From assembly GCF_018785315.1 (NCBI RefSeq), contig NZ_WQPN01000128.1, positions 1-54,449 of the forward strand: DNA of 54,449 bases, in the 5' to 3' direction. A program made the translations under genes and the position numbers. Of the stretch, positions 31,718 through 40,427 are shown piece by piece. This stretch comes from Clostridium sp. MCC353. Its GTDB lineage: Bacteria; Bacillota; Clostridia; Lachnospirales; Lachnospiraceae. A model generated the notes under the pieces. That model saw only the letters and a list, made by a program, of their open reading frames with translations, did no database searches and was not told the origin of the DNA. The first letter of the stretch is position 1; the number at the start of each line of letters is the position of its first letter.

Positions 31718-32854
31718 TTATTGTGCCGTAATCCCTTTGGCCGCCTCTTCAAAGGCCGCGTAGGTATCTTTCATAAGGTTTGTATAATCTTCGACCGTAG
31801 TATATGTGGTATCATAGGACAGGGCTTTCATCTCCGCGATGCACTCCGGATCTTCACTGGCCTGTTTGATCAGGTTATTCACATAGTCTATGGCTTCTTT
31901 CGGAGTTCCCTTTGGCGCCCACATGCCGAATGTCTGTTTCAGATAATCATAGTTGGTAAATCCCAGTTCCTTAAAGGTATCCAACTGCTCATATCCTTCA
32001 ATATCCGTGTCATTGATCACAGCCAGGCATCTGAACTGTTTTCCGTCAATATACTGTTTCACCGATGCGAACCCGTCAATATATCCGTCCACTCTTCCGC
32101 CCAGCAGTTCCGGCGCTTTCGATCCGCCGCTCAAATCCACTTTATGGAACTTCACATCTTTTTGTTTTTCGATCTCCAGAATCGCAAAGAGGGGAAGAGT
32201 TCCTGTCACGGAGCCCATTTTAATGGTTTCCGGTTTTTCTTTGGCGGCATTTATGAGATCATCCATGGTCTGATACGGGGAATCCGCTTTTATCACCAGA
32301 GCGAGAGAAGAATCACACCAGGTTCCGATCATATCAAAATCTTCATATGTAAAATCCGCAACTCCCATGGCGTACTGCATGGGATAACCCACAGGCTGCA
32401 TCAAAAGGGTGCTGCCGTCCGGTTCGGTGTTCATAACTTCTTTGGCCCCCACCCTTCCGCCTGCGCCGGTGATGTTCACCACTTCCACGCTCTGGGAAGA
32501 ATAATTGCCCATATATTTTGCAAATATCCTGGCCGGGATATCACTGTTTCCGCCCGCTTCAAACGGCACTACGAACTGAAAGCTTTTCGTCGGTTCATAG
32601 GAACCGGCTCCGCCCTTTTCTTCCGCTTTGCTTTCCGCCGCTGCCCCTGTATTCCCCGTTTCGTCCGCCCCCGCCGGATTTTTCTCTCCTGCATCCGGCT
32701 CCGCCGCGTTTGTCTCCGCCGCTTTCGTCTCCGCTGCCGCTTTTGTTTCTGCCGCTGTTTTTGTTTCTGCCGGCTTATTCGCTGCCGTGGAACATCCTGC
32801 CATCGCGATCGCCGCGCTCAATCCCATCATTAACATCATGCTTCTTTTCATCAT
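31718..32854 (-). CDS. tctC: Tripartite tricarboxylate transporter, TctC substrate-binding lipoprotein
   Basis: A 378-aa Bug/TctC-type extracytoplasmic receptor. The signal has a lipobox AMAGCST with Cys20. A long low-complexity Ala/Glu/Lys/Thr linker (~22-85, with repeated AETKAA units) tethers the domain to the membrane. The binding domain starts FQFVVPFEAGGNSDIPARIFA and includes GAGGRVGAKEVMNTEPDGSTLL and GSKAPELLGGRVDGYIDG. The typical Bug protein is ~320 aa; the extra length is the linker. It is first in the operon, with AAGGAG 8 nt upstream. Confidence 0.94.
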   Translation of the reverse strand: MMKRSMMLMMGLSAAIAMAGCSTAANKPAETKTAAETKAAAETKAAETNAAEPDAGEKNPAGADETGNTGAAAESKAEEKGGAGSYEPTKSFQFVVPFEAGGNSDIPARIFAKYMGNYSSQSVEVVNITGAGGRVGAKEVMNTEPDGSTLLMQPVGYPMQYAMGVADFTYEDFDMIGTWCDSSLALVIKADSPYQTMDDLINAAKEKPETIKMGSVTGTLPLFAILEIEKQKDVKFHKVDLSGGSKAPELLGGRVDGYIDGFASVKQYIDGKQFRCLAVINDTDIEGYEQLDTFKELGFTNYDYLKQTFGMWAPKGTPKEAIDYVNNLIKQASEDPECIAEMKALSYDTTYTTVEDYTNLMKDTYAAFEEAAKGITAQ

Positions 32855-32899
32855 AATCTTCTCCTTCTTTAAAAACTGGTGTTTTTGGTCTATTGGGTA

Positions 32900-32951
32900 A
32901 TTGGTGTTACCAATATACCAACATATTATACTATAATTATTTTAAAGTCAA
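32900..32951 (-). promoter_or_regulatory. tctC promoter with GntR/FadR-type operator
   Basis: On the minus strand TTGACT (32951-32946), a 15-bp spacer and TATAAT (32930-32925) form a promoter. Just downstream of the -10 is the perfect 15-bp palindrome ATTGGTAACACCAAT (32900-32914), which contains TGGTAACACCA, an exact fit to the FadR-subfamily consensus TNGTNNNACNA. A further half-site TTGGTATA abuts it. The position over the start site implies repression, most simply by the GntR protein encoded at 22305-23009. Confidence 0.65.
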
Positions 32952-33119
32952 TATATTTTTATCATTTATGCACATATTTGTGATTTTTTATTACTTACAT
33001 GCTATTTTTCCACTCATGCTTTCTGCTTTGAATCCGCTCCTGTATCCGCACCTGTATCCCCATCGCTGATTTCTTTGAAATCCTCTTTCCTTTTGAACCC
33101 GGGCCGTAAAAACGAAAAA

Positions 33120-33165
33120 CAAAAAAGATACCGCATTGCAGGCCAATTCCTGCAATACGGTATCT
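33120..33165 (-). terminator. Rho-independent terminator of the opp/M20 operon
   Basis: The stem AGATACCGCATTGCAGG (33126-33142) pairs with CCTGCAATACGGTATCT (33149-33165) with a single non-Watson-Crick position. On the minus strand it is followed by a T-rich run. It starts 12 bp after the M20 stop codon. The rest of 32952-33119 is AT-rich noncoding DNA. Confidence 0.9.
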
Positions 33166-33177
33166 CCATATCAGATC

Positions 33178-34350
33178 TTATTGAATTTTATTTCCAAAAA
33201 ACTTTTCCGCAAATGTCACATACATCGCCATGCAGACCGGAAGGCAGTCCTCATCAATATCAAATTCCCCATGATGAAGAGGAGCTGTAATCCCCATCTC
33301 TTCATTTCTGGAACCGATATTCATGTAGGTGACGGGAGCCACCTCTAAAAACTCTCCGAAGTCTTCGGCGCCCAGGCTTTCTTCCTGAACCAGCACCGAT
33401 TCCTCCGGCAGAAATTCCCGGGCCGCCTGCCGGGCCAGGGCGGTCAGCTTTTCATCGTTGTATACCGCCTTGGCCGTACACTGAAACTCTGTTTCCACCG
33501 TACAGTGATACGCTGCCGCCGTACATTCGGCCATGCGGGTGATGATCTCCCTGTTTTTTACTCTCCGCTCTTCCCGCAGGGTGCGGACGCTTCCTTCCAG
33601 ATAAGCATTTTCCGGAAGAATGTTATAAGCGCTGCCGGCATCAAAACGCCCAATGGTGATCACCGTGGGGTCCAGTGGGCTGCTCTCCCGGGAAACCAGG
33701 GTTTGAAGGGCCAAGGACAGAGCGGCTCCGGCCAGCAGAGCATCCGCCCCTTTCTGTGGAGTGGAACCATGGCAGCCTTTCCCTTTAACACGGATCACAA
33801 ACCGGTCGTTGGCAGCGGACATAAAGCCTTCTCTGATGGTAACGCAGCCAGTTGGATGGGAACTGGAAACATGGAGGCCGAAAAATGCCTCAACATCGTC
33901 CACCGCTCCGCTCTTCACTACCGAAGCTGCCCCTTCCCCGCATTCTTCCCCCGGCTGGAAGATGCATTTTACCGTTCCTGGAAGCTGATCCCTCTTCTCA
34001 GACAGATATTTAGCCGCTGCCAGCAGGGATGCGCTGTGGCCGTCATGGCCGCAGGCGTGCATCACTCCGGGATTGCAGGAAACATAGCCGTTTTGATTCA
34101 GCTCCTCCATCTCCAGAGCGTCGATATCAGCTCTGAGCCCCAGAACCGGTCCCTTCTGACTGCCCGCAATAACTGCCACGGTTCCCGTCTCTCCTGCCGG
34201 AATCCATGGGATTTTCCACTCTTCCAGCCTGGACCTTATATAAGCGGCTGTTTCAAACTCCCTCATGCCAGGTTCCGGATGCCGGTGGATATGCCGCCTC
34301 AGCTTTACAAGCAGGTTCTTTTGACCTTTTGCGTCTTCATAAATCCCCAT
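33178..34350 (-). CDS. M20 family amidohydrolase/peptidase
   Basis: A 390-aa M20D-type metallo-amidohydrolase (AbgB/hippurate hydrolase/N-acyl amino acid hydrolase group). It has LRADIDALEMEE, the metal/catalytic motif HACGHDGHSASLLAAAKYL, and QPGEECGEGAASVV with the catalytic Glu. A dimerisation domain lies at ~180-290, and the C-terminal LHHGEFDIDEDCL holds the last metal ligand. It hydrolyses N-acyl amino acids or small peptides in the cytoplasm. It is the last gene of the peptide-uptake operon. Confidence 0.93.
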   Translation of the reverse strand: MGIYEDAKGQKNLLVKLRRHIHRHPEPGMREFETAAYIRSRLEEWKIPWIPAGETGTVAVIAGSQKGPVLGLRADIDALEMEELNQNGYVSCNPGVMHACGHDGHSASLLAAAKYLSEKRDQLPGTVKCIFQPGEECGEGAASVVKSGAVDDVEAFFGLHVSSSHPTGCVTIREGFMSAANDRFVIRVKGKGCHGSTPQKGADALLAGAALSLALQTLVSRESSPLDPTVITIGRFDAGSAYNILPENAYLEGSVRTLREERRVKNREIITRMAECTAAAYHCTVETEFQCTAKAVYNDEKLTALARQAAREFLPEESVLVQEESLGAEDFGEFLEVAPVTYMNIGSRNEEMGITAPLHHGEFDIDEDCLPVCMAMYVTFAEKFFGNKIQ

Positions 34351-34373
34351 ATTCGTTCCTTTCCGCCTTTTGA

Positions 34374-35042
34374 TCAGTCTTTGATCCCTTTTTTAACCCG
34401 TTCCACCCAGTCGTCATAGGTATCAAAAATATGCTGTTTATGTTTTTCATACAATTTATTCAATTCCTGCACCGCCTGTGGATGGTCGTCAATGCGGAAA
34501 TCGATGTAGGGGAATCCCACGATCTTATCCACCCGGATCACCGCCGCCATTTTCCCTCTGGCGTCTCCGCCCACCCGGTCGGCGGCCAGCATGGCTTTCA
34601 TAATCCGGTCAGGCAGCGGTTCGTCTGCGCTGTCCAAAAATGCCTGTTCCGCCGCGTAAAGGACATCTTTCGAGGTCAGCAGGTTTCCTGCTATCACATA
34701 TCCGTCCCCGCGCAGGTGCATCTTCACCGGATCATTGCCCTCTCCGGTAAAGGCGGCGGAATTCCCTCTGCAGTCCACCACGGAAATCTGTCTCAGTTCC
34801 TTTCCGTTATCTTCCAGCAAAGCCTTATGAAGGGCCTCTTCCGCGCTGGCTCCCTGCATAATGCTGCGCATTACAATTTCATTCAGAAATGGGTTTACCC
34901 ATCCCTGGGACGCGATCACGCCGTAATTCTGGCGGATATAGGGCGAAAATGCCCCGAGCCCCGGATAATAGGACGCAGCCGCCCCGCCGATACATCCCGT
35001 TTTACTGCATCGGGCTATAATGGAATATGTATTGAATTTCAT
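34374..35042 (-). CDS. DUF1028 family protein
   Basis: A 222-aa protein of the DUF1028 (PF06267) family, recognised by TYSIIARC near the N terminus, VIASQGWVNPFL, GNSAAFTGEGN and GDGYVIAGNLLTS, and the DRVGGDARGKMAAVI segment. The fold is thought to be Ntn-hydrolase-like, and members often lie next to peptide ABC transporters and amidohydrolases, as here. A peptidase or amidase role is inferred from this context. It lies 15 bp after oppF and 23 bp before the M20 gene. Confidence 0.9.
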   Translation of the reverse strand: MKFNTYSIIARCSKTGCIGGAAASYYPGLGAFSPYIRQNYGVIASQGWVNPFLNEIVMRSIMQGASAEEALHKALLEDNGKELRQISVVDCRGNSAAFTGEGNDPVKMHLRGDGYVIAGNLLTSKDVLYAAEQAFLDSADEPLPDRIMKAMLAADRVGGDARGKMAAVIRVDKIVGFPYIDFRIDDHPQAVQELNKLYEKHKQHIFDTYDDWVERVKKGIKD

Positions 35043-35057
35043 TGGTTTCCTCCGAAA

Positions 35058-36014
35058 TCATTTATTAAAGTAGTCACACGCCACAAAATGCCCCGGTTCC
35101 GTTTCCTTCAAAACAGGGATATCTGCGGCGCATGTCTCCGACGCATAAGGACACCGGGTGCGGAATACACATCCGCTGGGCGGGTCGATGGGGCTTGGTA
35201 TTTCCCCTTCAATTCCCTTGGCCTCTTTCCTGATTTCCGGATCCGGCATGGGAATGGAAGAGATCAAAGCCTGTGTATACGGATGGCATGGATTCTCATA
35301 CAACTCATCCGCGTCCGCAATTTCCACCACATGTCCCAAATACATCACGATGATTCTGCGGCTGATATACTGGACGGTGGCTAAATTGTGGGCGATAAAT
35401 ATCATGGATAAGCCGAATTCCTTCTGAAGATCCATCAAAAGATTTAAAATCTGGGCCTGGATGGAAACGTCTAAAGCAGCCACAGGCTCGTCCGCAATAA
35501 TCAGTTTGGGATTTAAAATCAACGCCCTGGCGATGCCGATTCTCTGGCGCTGTCCCCCGGAAAATTCATGGGGATACCGTTTGAGGGCGTCTAAGGGAAG
35601 CCCTGTGACCGAAAGCATCCGCTCAATCAAAGCCTGCCTTTGGTCCGCAGGCACCTTGTGGGCGGCCAATGGCTCTTCTAAAATCTTCTTAATGGTTTTT
35701 CTCGGATCAAAGGAGGCATAGGGGTCCTGGAAAATCATCTGGAACTCCCTGCGCCTGTCCCTGAGTTCCTTCTGGCTCAAAGCCGTCAAATCCTCATCTT
35801 CAAAGACCACCCGGCCGCCGGTGGGCTCCAAAAGCCGCAGCACCAGCCTGCCCAGCGTGGATTTTCCGCAGCCGGATTCTCCTACGATACCAAGTGTCTC
35901 CCCCTTATTCAGGGTAAAAGAAACGTCCTGCACCGCTTTTAAAGTCGCCTTTTTTCCCTTCACTGGAAATTCTTTGGATAAATGCTCTACCCGGAGCAGT
36001 ATTTCTCTATTCAT
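35058..36014 (-). CDS. oppF: Oligopeptide/dipeptide ABC transporter ATPase (OppF/DppF)
   Basis: ABC ATPase, 318 aa from the ATG at 36014 (GGAGGG 6 nt upstream). Walker A GESGCGKS, signature SGGQRQRIGIARALIL, Walker B LIIADEPVAALD and a switch His in IFIAHNLATVQ. The C-terminal oligopeptide-transporter extension has CVFRTRCPYASETCAADIP, whose four Cys probably bind an iron-sulfur cluster or metal, as in this family. The start overlaps the oppD stop by 8 nt. Confidence 0.95.
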   Translation of the reverse strand: MNREILLRVEHLSKEFPVKGKKATLKAVQDVSFTLNKGETLGIVGESGCGKSTLGRLVLRLLEPTGGRVVFEDEDLTALSQKELRDRRREFQMIFQDPYASFDPRKTIKKILEEPLAAHKVPADQRQALIERMLSVTGLPLDALKRYPHEFSGGQRQRIGIARALILNPKLIIADEPVAALDVSIQAQILNLLMDLQKEFGLSMIFIAHNLATVQYISRRIIVMYLGHVVEIADADELYENPCHPYTQALISSIPMPDPEIRKEAKGIEGEIPSPIDPPSGCVFRTRCPYASETCAADIPVLKETEPGHFVACDYFNK

Positions 36015-36987
36015 GGCATTCCCTCCATTTCCAGCAGGCAGTCCTATGCCCTTCTCCGGTTTCAGCCAATGACTGGGGCTTTTCACAGCCTTCGCAGGCA
36101 TATTTGCAGCGGTCCTTAAATTTGCAGCCTGGAGGCGGGGAAATCAGTTTAGGCGGCTGGCCCGGAATCGGTTCCAGCCGTTTTCTGCTCCCCAGAACGG
36201 GAAGACAATCCATCAGCCCCTTGGTATACGGATGGCATGGATTGGCATAGAGTTCCTTAACGGGTGCAGTTTCCACAATCTCCCCCGCATACATGACCGC
36301 AACCCGGTCGCAGAGTTCCGCCACCACGCCCAGGTCATGGGTGATCAGCAGTATGGCAACATTCCTCTCCCTGCGGAGCTTAGCCAGAAGTTTTAGGATT
36401 TGGGCCTGTATGGTCACATCCAGCGCTGTGGTGGGCTCATCGGCGATGATCATCTCGGGACTGCACATCATGGAAGCCGCGATAATGCTTCTCTGGCGCA
36501 TTCCGCCTGAAAACTGATAGGGATAATCCTTGGCCCGGTCTGCCGCCGATGGAATTCCCACCGTTTTAAGCATTTCCACCGCTTTTTCCACTGCATTTTT
36601 CTTTTTAATGGGTTCGTGGATTTCCAGAACCTCCCCAACCTGTGCTCCAATCTGCATCAGAGGGTCCAAAGACGTCATAGGGTCCTGAAAAATCATGGAA
36701 ATCTGGTTCCCCCTGATCCTCTGCATCTGCCGCTCGGATTTTTTCAGCAGATCGTCTCCGTGAAAGCTGACGCTTCCGCTGACTTTTTCATGTTTTTTCC
36801 TTCCGATCAGCCCCATAATCGTATTTGCGGTGACCGACTTGCCGCAGCCGGATTCGCCTACAAGAGCCAGTATTTCCCCTTTATTCAGTGTAAAGTTTAC
36901 ATTTTCCACCGCATGAACCACGCCTTCTCTGGTGTGGAATTTTACGCTAAGTTCTGTTACATCCAGCAGAATCTCTTGTTCCTTCAT
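36007..36987 (-). CDS. oppD: Oligopeptide/dipeptide ABC transporter ATPase (OppD/DppD)
   Basis: ABC ATPase of 326 aa. Walker A GESGCGKSVTANTIMGLIG, Q-loop QDPMTSLDPLM, signature FSGGMRQRSIIAASMM, Walker B MIIADEPTTALD, H-loop LLITHDLGVVAE. The C-terminal Cys-rich extension CKFKDRCKYACEGCEKP is typical of OppD/F. It heterodimerises with OppF. The signature reads SGGMRQR, normal for OppD. Confidence 0.95.
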   Translation of the reverse strand: MKEQEILLDVTELSVKFHTREGVVHAVENVNFTLNKGEILALVGESGCGKSVTANTIMGLIGRKKHEKVSGSVSFHGDDLLKKSERQMQRIRGNQISMIFQDPMTSLDPLMQIGAQVGEVLEIHEPIKKKNAVEKAVEMLKTVGIPSAADRAKDYPYQFSGGMRQRSIIAASMMCSPEMIIADEPTTALDVTIQAQILKLLAKLRRERNVAILLITHDLGVVAELCDRVAVMYAGEIVETAPVKELYANPCHPYTKGLMDCLPVLGSRKRLEPIPGQPPKLISPPPGCKFKDRCKYACEGCEKPQSLAETGEGHRTACWKWRECHE

Positions 36988-37003
36988 GTGTCTCTCCTTA
37001 TTC

Positions 37004-37843
37004 TCAATTCTCTACGTTGCGGAGTTTGGGGTCCAGAATGTCCCTGAGACCGTCGCCCAGAACATTGAATCCAAGAACGGCCAGACAGATAAAGACGCCC
37101 GGGAATACAGCCGACCACCAGGCCAGCTCCAGCCAGTCTTTACCATTGCTCAGCATGACGCCCCAGGAAGGGATGTCAGGCTCCACGCCGATTCCCAAAA
37201 AGCTCAGAGACGCTTCCGCAAGAATGGCAAAAGCCAGAGACAGGGTTACCTGTACAATGACCGGAGACAGGATATTGGGAATAATGTGCTGGAAAATGAT
37301 GGACCGGTTTGACACCCCAATGGATCTGGACGCTTCGATATAGAGAGAGCCTCTGATGGAGAGCACCGCCCCTCTTGCGATTCTGGCAAATATGGGCGTG
37401 TACACGATTCCTATGGCGATTACGATATTATTGAGGCTTGCTCCCAGAATTGACATGATGAGCAATGCCAGCAGCACCTCCGGAAAAGAAAACATGATAT
37501 CCGTCAGGCGCGATAATACGGCATCCAGGGCCCCGCCAAAATATCCGGCTGACACTCCCAGAAGCAGTCCCAGCACAGTGGCGATGGACACGGATACGAT
37601 GGAAACCCACAGGGAAATCCTGCTTCCATATATCACCCGGGAAAGAATGTCCCTGCCCATATTGTCGGTTCCAAATGGATGGGCGCTGCAGGGCCCCACT
37701 AAAACCGCTGTCCCATCCATAAAATAAGGATCGTAAGGCGCGATTGCCGGAGCGAACAGCGCCATGATCACAAACAGCAGCAATACCGCCGTTCCGATGA
37801 CAGCCAGCCGGTTATGTATATAACGGTCAAAAAAATCCTTCAT
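37004..37843 (-). CDS. oppC: Oligopeptide/dipeptide ABC transporter permease (OppC/DppC)
   Basis: A 279-aa permease with an N-terminal helix (NRLAVIGTAVLLLFVIMALFAP) followed by PYDPYFMDG and FGTDNMGRDILSRVIYGSRISL, the OppC/DppC hallmark. Five further helices are present. The EAA-type loop is EASRSIGVSNRSIIFQHIIPN. It pairs with the OppB-type permease 11 bp upstream. Confidence 0.95.
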   Translation of the reverse strand: MKDFFDRYIHNRLAVIGTAVLLLFVIMALFAPAIAPYDPYFMDGTAVLVGPCSAHPFGTDNMGRDILSRVIYGSRISLWVSIVSVSIATVLGLLLGVSAGYFGGALDAVLSRLTDIMFSFPEVLLALLIMSILGASLNNIVIAIGIVYTPIFARIARGAVLSIRGSLYIEASRSIGVSNRSIIFQHIIPNILSPVIVQVTLSLAFAILAEASLSFLGIGVEPDIPSWGVMLSNGKDWLELAWWSAVFPGVFICLAVLGFNVLGDGLRDILDPKLRNVEN

Positions 37844-37854
37844 ATGGGTATCTC

Positions 37855-38796
37855 CTAATATTTAATCTGTGGATTCACAACGCAGTACAGCAGATCCACA
37901 ATTAAGTTAATCAGTACAAACATCAAAGCTACAAACAAAACCGTGCCCTGCAAAAGCAGATAATCCCTGCTGGTAATGGCTTTCAAAGCCAGCGATCCGA
38001 TTCCCGGAAGGGAGAAGATCTTTTCAATTACCACGGAACCGCCCAAAAGAGAGCCCGTCTGCAGCCCTAATATGGTCAGTACATTGACCAGCGTATTTCT
38101 CACCGCATGTTTAAAGATAACCCTTTTGCCGGATGCTCCCTTGGCCCTGACCATTTTAATATATTCCTGGTCGATCACCTCGATCATGGCGGACCGGGAG
38201 GAACGCATCACCACGGCGCTGACCGCGCTTCCCAAAGCCAGCACCGGCATCACCATGGATTTCAGATTGAGAAACAGCCCTTCCGAAACCGGAACAAATC
38301 CGCCGGAAGAAAACCAGCCCAGTTTCAGGGACAGCAAAAGAATCATCATCGTGCCCAGCCAGAATCCCGGGATCGAAATTCCCAGAAGGCCTGTAATTGT
38401 AACGATGGAATCCGGCAGCTTATTGCGTTTGCATCCGGCCCAGTACCCCATGGGAATTCCGATAAATACAGCCATTAACAGGCTTAAAAATGTCAGTTCC
38501 AGAGTGACAGGCAGAGCGGCGCCTAAAAGAGCCGACACCGCTGAACCTGAAGTATAGGAATATCCCATGTTACCCTGAAGAAGCTGCACCAGCCAGATGA
38601 AATACTGTTCCACCAGGGAACGGTCCAGGCCGTACTGGGATCTCAGCACCTGGGCTGCTTCTTCCGTATATTGTGTGCCTAATGCGATTGTAGCGAAATC
38701 TCCCGGAATCAGCCGCACAGAAAAGAATACCACCAGGGATATCCCAAAGAGAACGGGAATGATACTTAACAAACGTTTTGCAATATAACGGGCCAT
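37855..38796 (-). CDS. oppB: Oligopeptide/dipeptide ABC transporter permease (OppB/DppB)
   Basis: A 313-aa permease with six helices: N-terminal ARYIAKRLLSIIPVLFGISLVVFFSVRLIPGD, the characteristic YGLDRSLVEQYFIWLVQLLQGNMGYSY, EAA loop YIKMVRAKGASGKRVIFKHAVRN, and FSLPGIGSLALKAITSRDY near the C terminus. It lies 27 bp after the binding-protein gene and 11 bp before oppC. Confidence 0.95.
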   Translation of the reverse strand: MARYIAKRLLSIIPVLFGISLVVFFSVRLIPGDFATIALGTQYTEEAAQVLRSQYGLDRSLVEQYFIWLVQLLQGNMGYSYTSGSAVSALLGAALPVTLELTFLSLLMAVFIGIPMGYWAGCKRNKLPDSIVTITGLLGISIPGFWLGTMMILLLSLKLGWFSSGGFVPVSEGLFLNLKSMVMPVLALGSAVSAVVMRSSRSAMIEVIDQEYIKMVRAKGASGKRVIFKHAVRNTLVNVLTILGLQTGSLLGGSVVIEKIFSLPGIGSLALKAITSRDYLLLQGTVLFVALMFVLINLIVDLLYCVVNPQIKY

Positions 38797-38823
38797 GGAA
38801 CTTCCTCTCCTCGCTTCTGTAAA

Positions 38824-40422
38824 TTATTCAAAATAAATGTCCCTGATGGGCCTTGTGGTTCCTGTCGGATGAACCGTATAGCCTTTTACGTTGTTCCTCA
38901 TGGCAACCGCATAATTATTCATATAAAGAAATGCCATCGGACTATCGTCTTCCAGAATTGTCTGGATCTTTTTATAAATTTCAGTGCGGGCGTTCTCATC
39001 CAGGGTCCGTCTTCCTTCTTCCAGAAGCTCATCCACTTCAGGGTTGGAATACAGCTGCTGGTTATAGGCCCCGCCTGTTTTGAAAAGGTTATACACATAT
39101 TCGTCTTCATCTACAAATCCGGACCATCCGCAGACCGTCATATCGAAGTTGCCCTTATTCAGATCGTCGAAGAACAAACCGGATTCCATGGCGGAAACTT
39201 CCGCCTTAATGCCGATATCAGCAAGCTGCTGTTTGATCATCTGGGCCGCATCCACCTGATACTGCCAGTCCGATCCGGCTTTTATGGTAACGGTGATATC
39301 TCCGTCCTTATATCCGGCTTCCGCCAAAAGGCTCTTGGCCTTCTCCACATCCCTTGCTGCATACTTGTTATTGCCCACATATGCCGCATGGGTCGGCGGG
39401 ATATTGGCATCGGCCAGAACTGTGGCGTTGCCCATTTTCACCGCTTTATTGATCATTTCTCTGTCAATGGCATAGGAAACCGCTTCACGAACCTTAGGAT
39501 CGCTTAAAAACTGGCTTTCACAGTTCATGCCCAGATACTCCCAGAAGGTTCCCGGCACGGATTCAATGACCACATCCTGAGAATTCTTCATCACCGCCAC
39601 TTCCTGCTCGGTCACATCCATGATCATGTCCACTTCCCCGTTGCGCAGGGCGGTTGATCTGGCAGTGGCATCTTCAATGGTTTTGAACACAACCTTTGGC
39701 ACAGTCGTATCTTTGGCATTCCAGAATTCATCAAATTTCACCAGATCCAACTGGCTGCCCGGCGTCCATTTCTCCAGTTTAAATGCGGAAGTTCCGCCGT
39801 CGGCTTTCGCCAGGCTGCCTCCGTTGGCTTCCACCACATCCTTGTCCACAACCGCATTCATCGGATGGGCCAGATAGGTCAAAAACGGGGCAAATGGTTC
39901 TTTTAACTTGATATCCACCGTATAATCGTCCGCCGCTTCCATGGATTCAATCTGTTCAAAATGAGAGGCTCTGACGCCCTGATCGATAATTCTCTGAATG
40001 GAATACACCACATCCTCCGCTTTCATCTCGCGGCCGCTATGGAATTTCACTCCCTGACGCAGTTTAAATATGTAATGGGTATCCCCCTCCACCGTATAAT
40101 CTTCCACAAGGGCCTTCTCCACATCCCCGTAAGTCTTGGAATATTCAAAAAGCCCGTCGTACATGTTCTCAATACAAATGATCGCCGCCGCGTCTGTCAC
40201 CACATGGGGATCCAGCCCGCTGGGATCCGACTGCTTGGCCACAATCAGCGTATCTTTTCCCGACGCAGTCCCCGGAGCCGCCGATGAGGCCTCCGCCCCT
40301 GCCGTTCCTGCCGCCGCTGCCGATGAAGCCGCCGAAGGCTGGGCCGTCTGTCCCCCGCCGCAGGCTGTCAAAGCCAGGGCCGCAACCGCTGCCACTACCG
40401 CATATAATTTTTTTCTTCTCAT
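38824..40422 (-). CDS. oppA: Peptide ABC transporter substrate-binding lipoprotein (OppA/DppA)
   Basis: A 532-aa SBP family 5 protein. The signal has lipobox ALTACGG (Cys21) and is followed by an Ala/Ser-rich linker (~25-52). The binding domain begins DTLIVAKQSDPSGLDPHVVTDAA and includes YIFKLRQGVKFHSGREMKAEDVVYS, the family signature. The C terminus ends HPTGTTRPIRDIYFE. AGGAGG lies 8 nt upstream of the ATG, partly inside the stop of a small upstream frame. It is the first gene of the opp-DUF1028-M20 operon. Confidence 0.95.
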   Translation of the reverse strand: MRRKKLYAVVAAVAALALTACGGGQTAQPSAASSAAAAGTAGAEASSAAPGTASGKDTLIVAKQSDPSGLDPHVVTDAAAIICIENMYDGLFEYSKTYGDVEKALVEDYTVEGDTHYIFKLRQGVKFHSGREMKAEDVVYSIQRIIDQGVRASHFEQIESMEAADDYTVDIKLKEPFAPFLTYLAHPMNAVVDKDVVEANGGSLAKADGGTSAFKLEKWTPGSQLDLVKFDEFWNAKDTTVPKVVFKTIEDATARSTALRNGEVDMIMDVTEQEVAVMKNSQDVVIESVPGTFWEYLGMNCESQFLSDPKVREAVSYAIDREMINKAVKMGNATVLADANIPPTHAAYVGNNKYAARDVEKAKSLLAEAGYKDGDITVTIKAGSDWQYQVDAAQMIKQQLADIGIKAEVSAMESGLFFDDLNKGNFDMTVCGWSGFVDEDEYVYNLFKTGGAYNQQLYSNPEVDELLEEGRRTLDENARTEIYKKIQTILEDDSPMAFLYMNNYAVAMRNNVKGYTVHPTGTTRPIRDIYFE

Positions 40423-40427
40423 TCAAA

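Noticed and set aside
31721-32833. 370-codon plus-strand open frame opposite tctC
   Set aside because: tctC has a lipobox, family motifs and operon position; the antisense frame is a composition shadow rich in Phe/Arg/Cys with no ribosome site.
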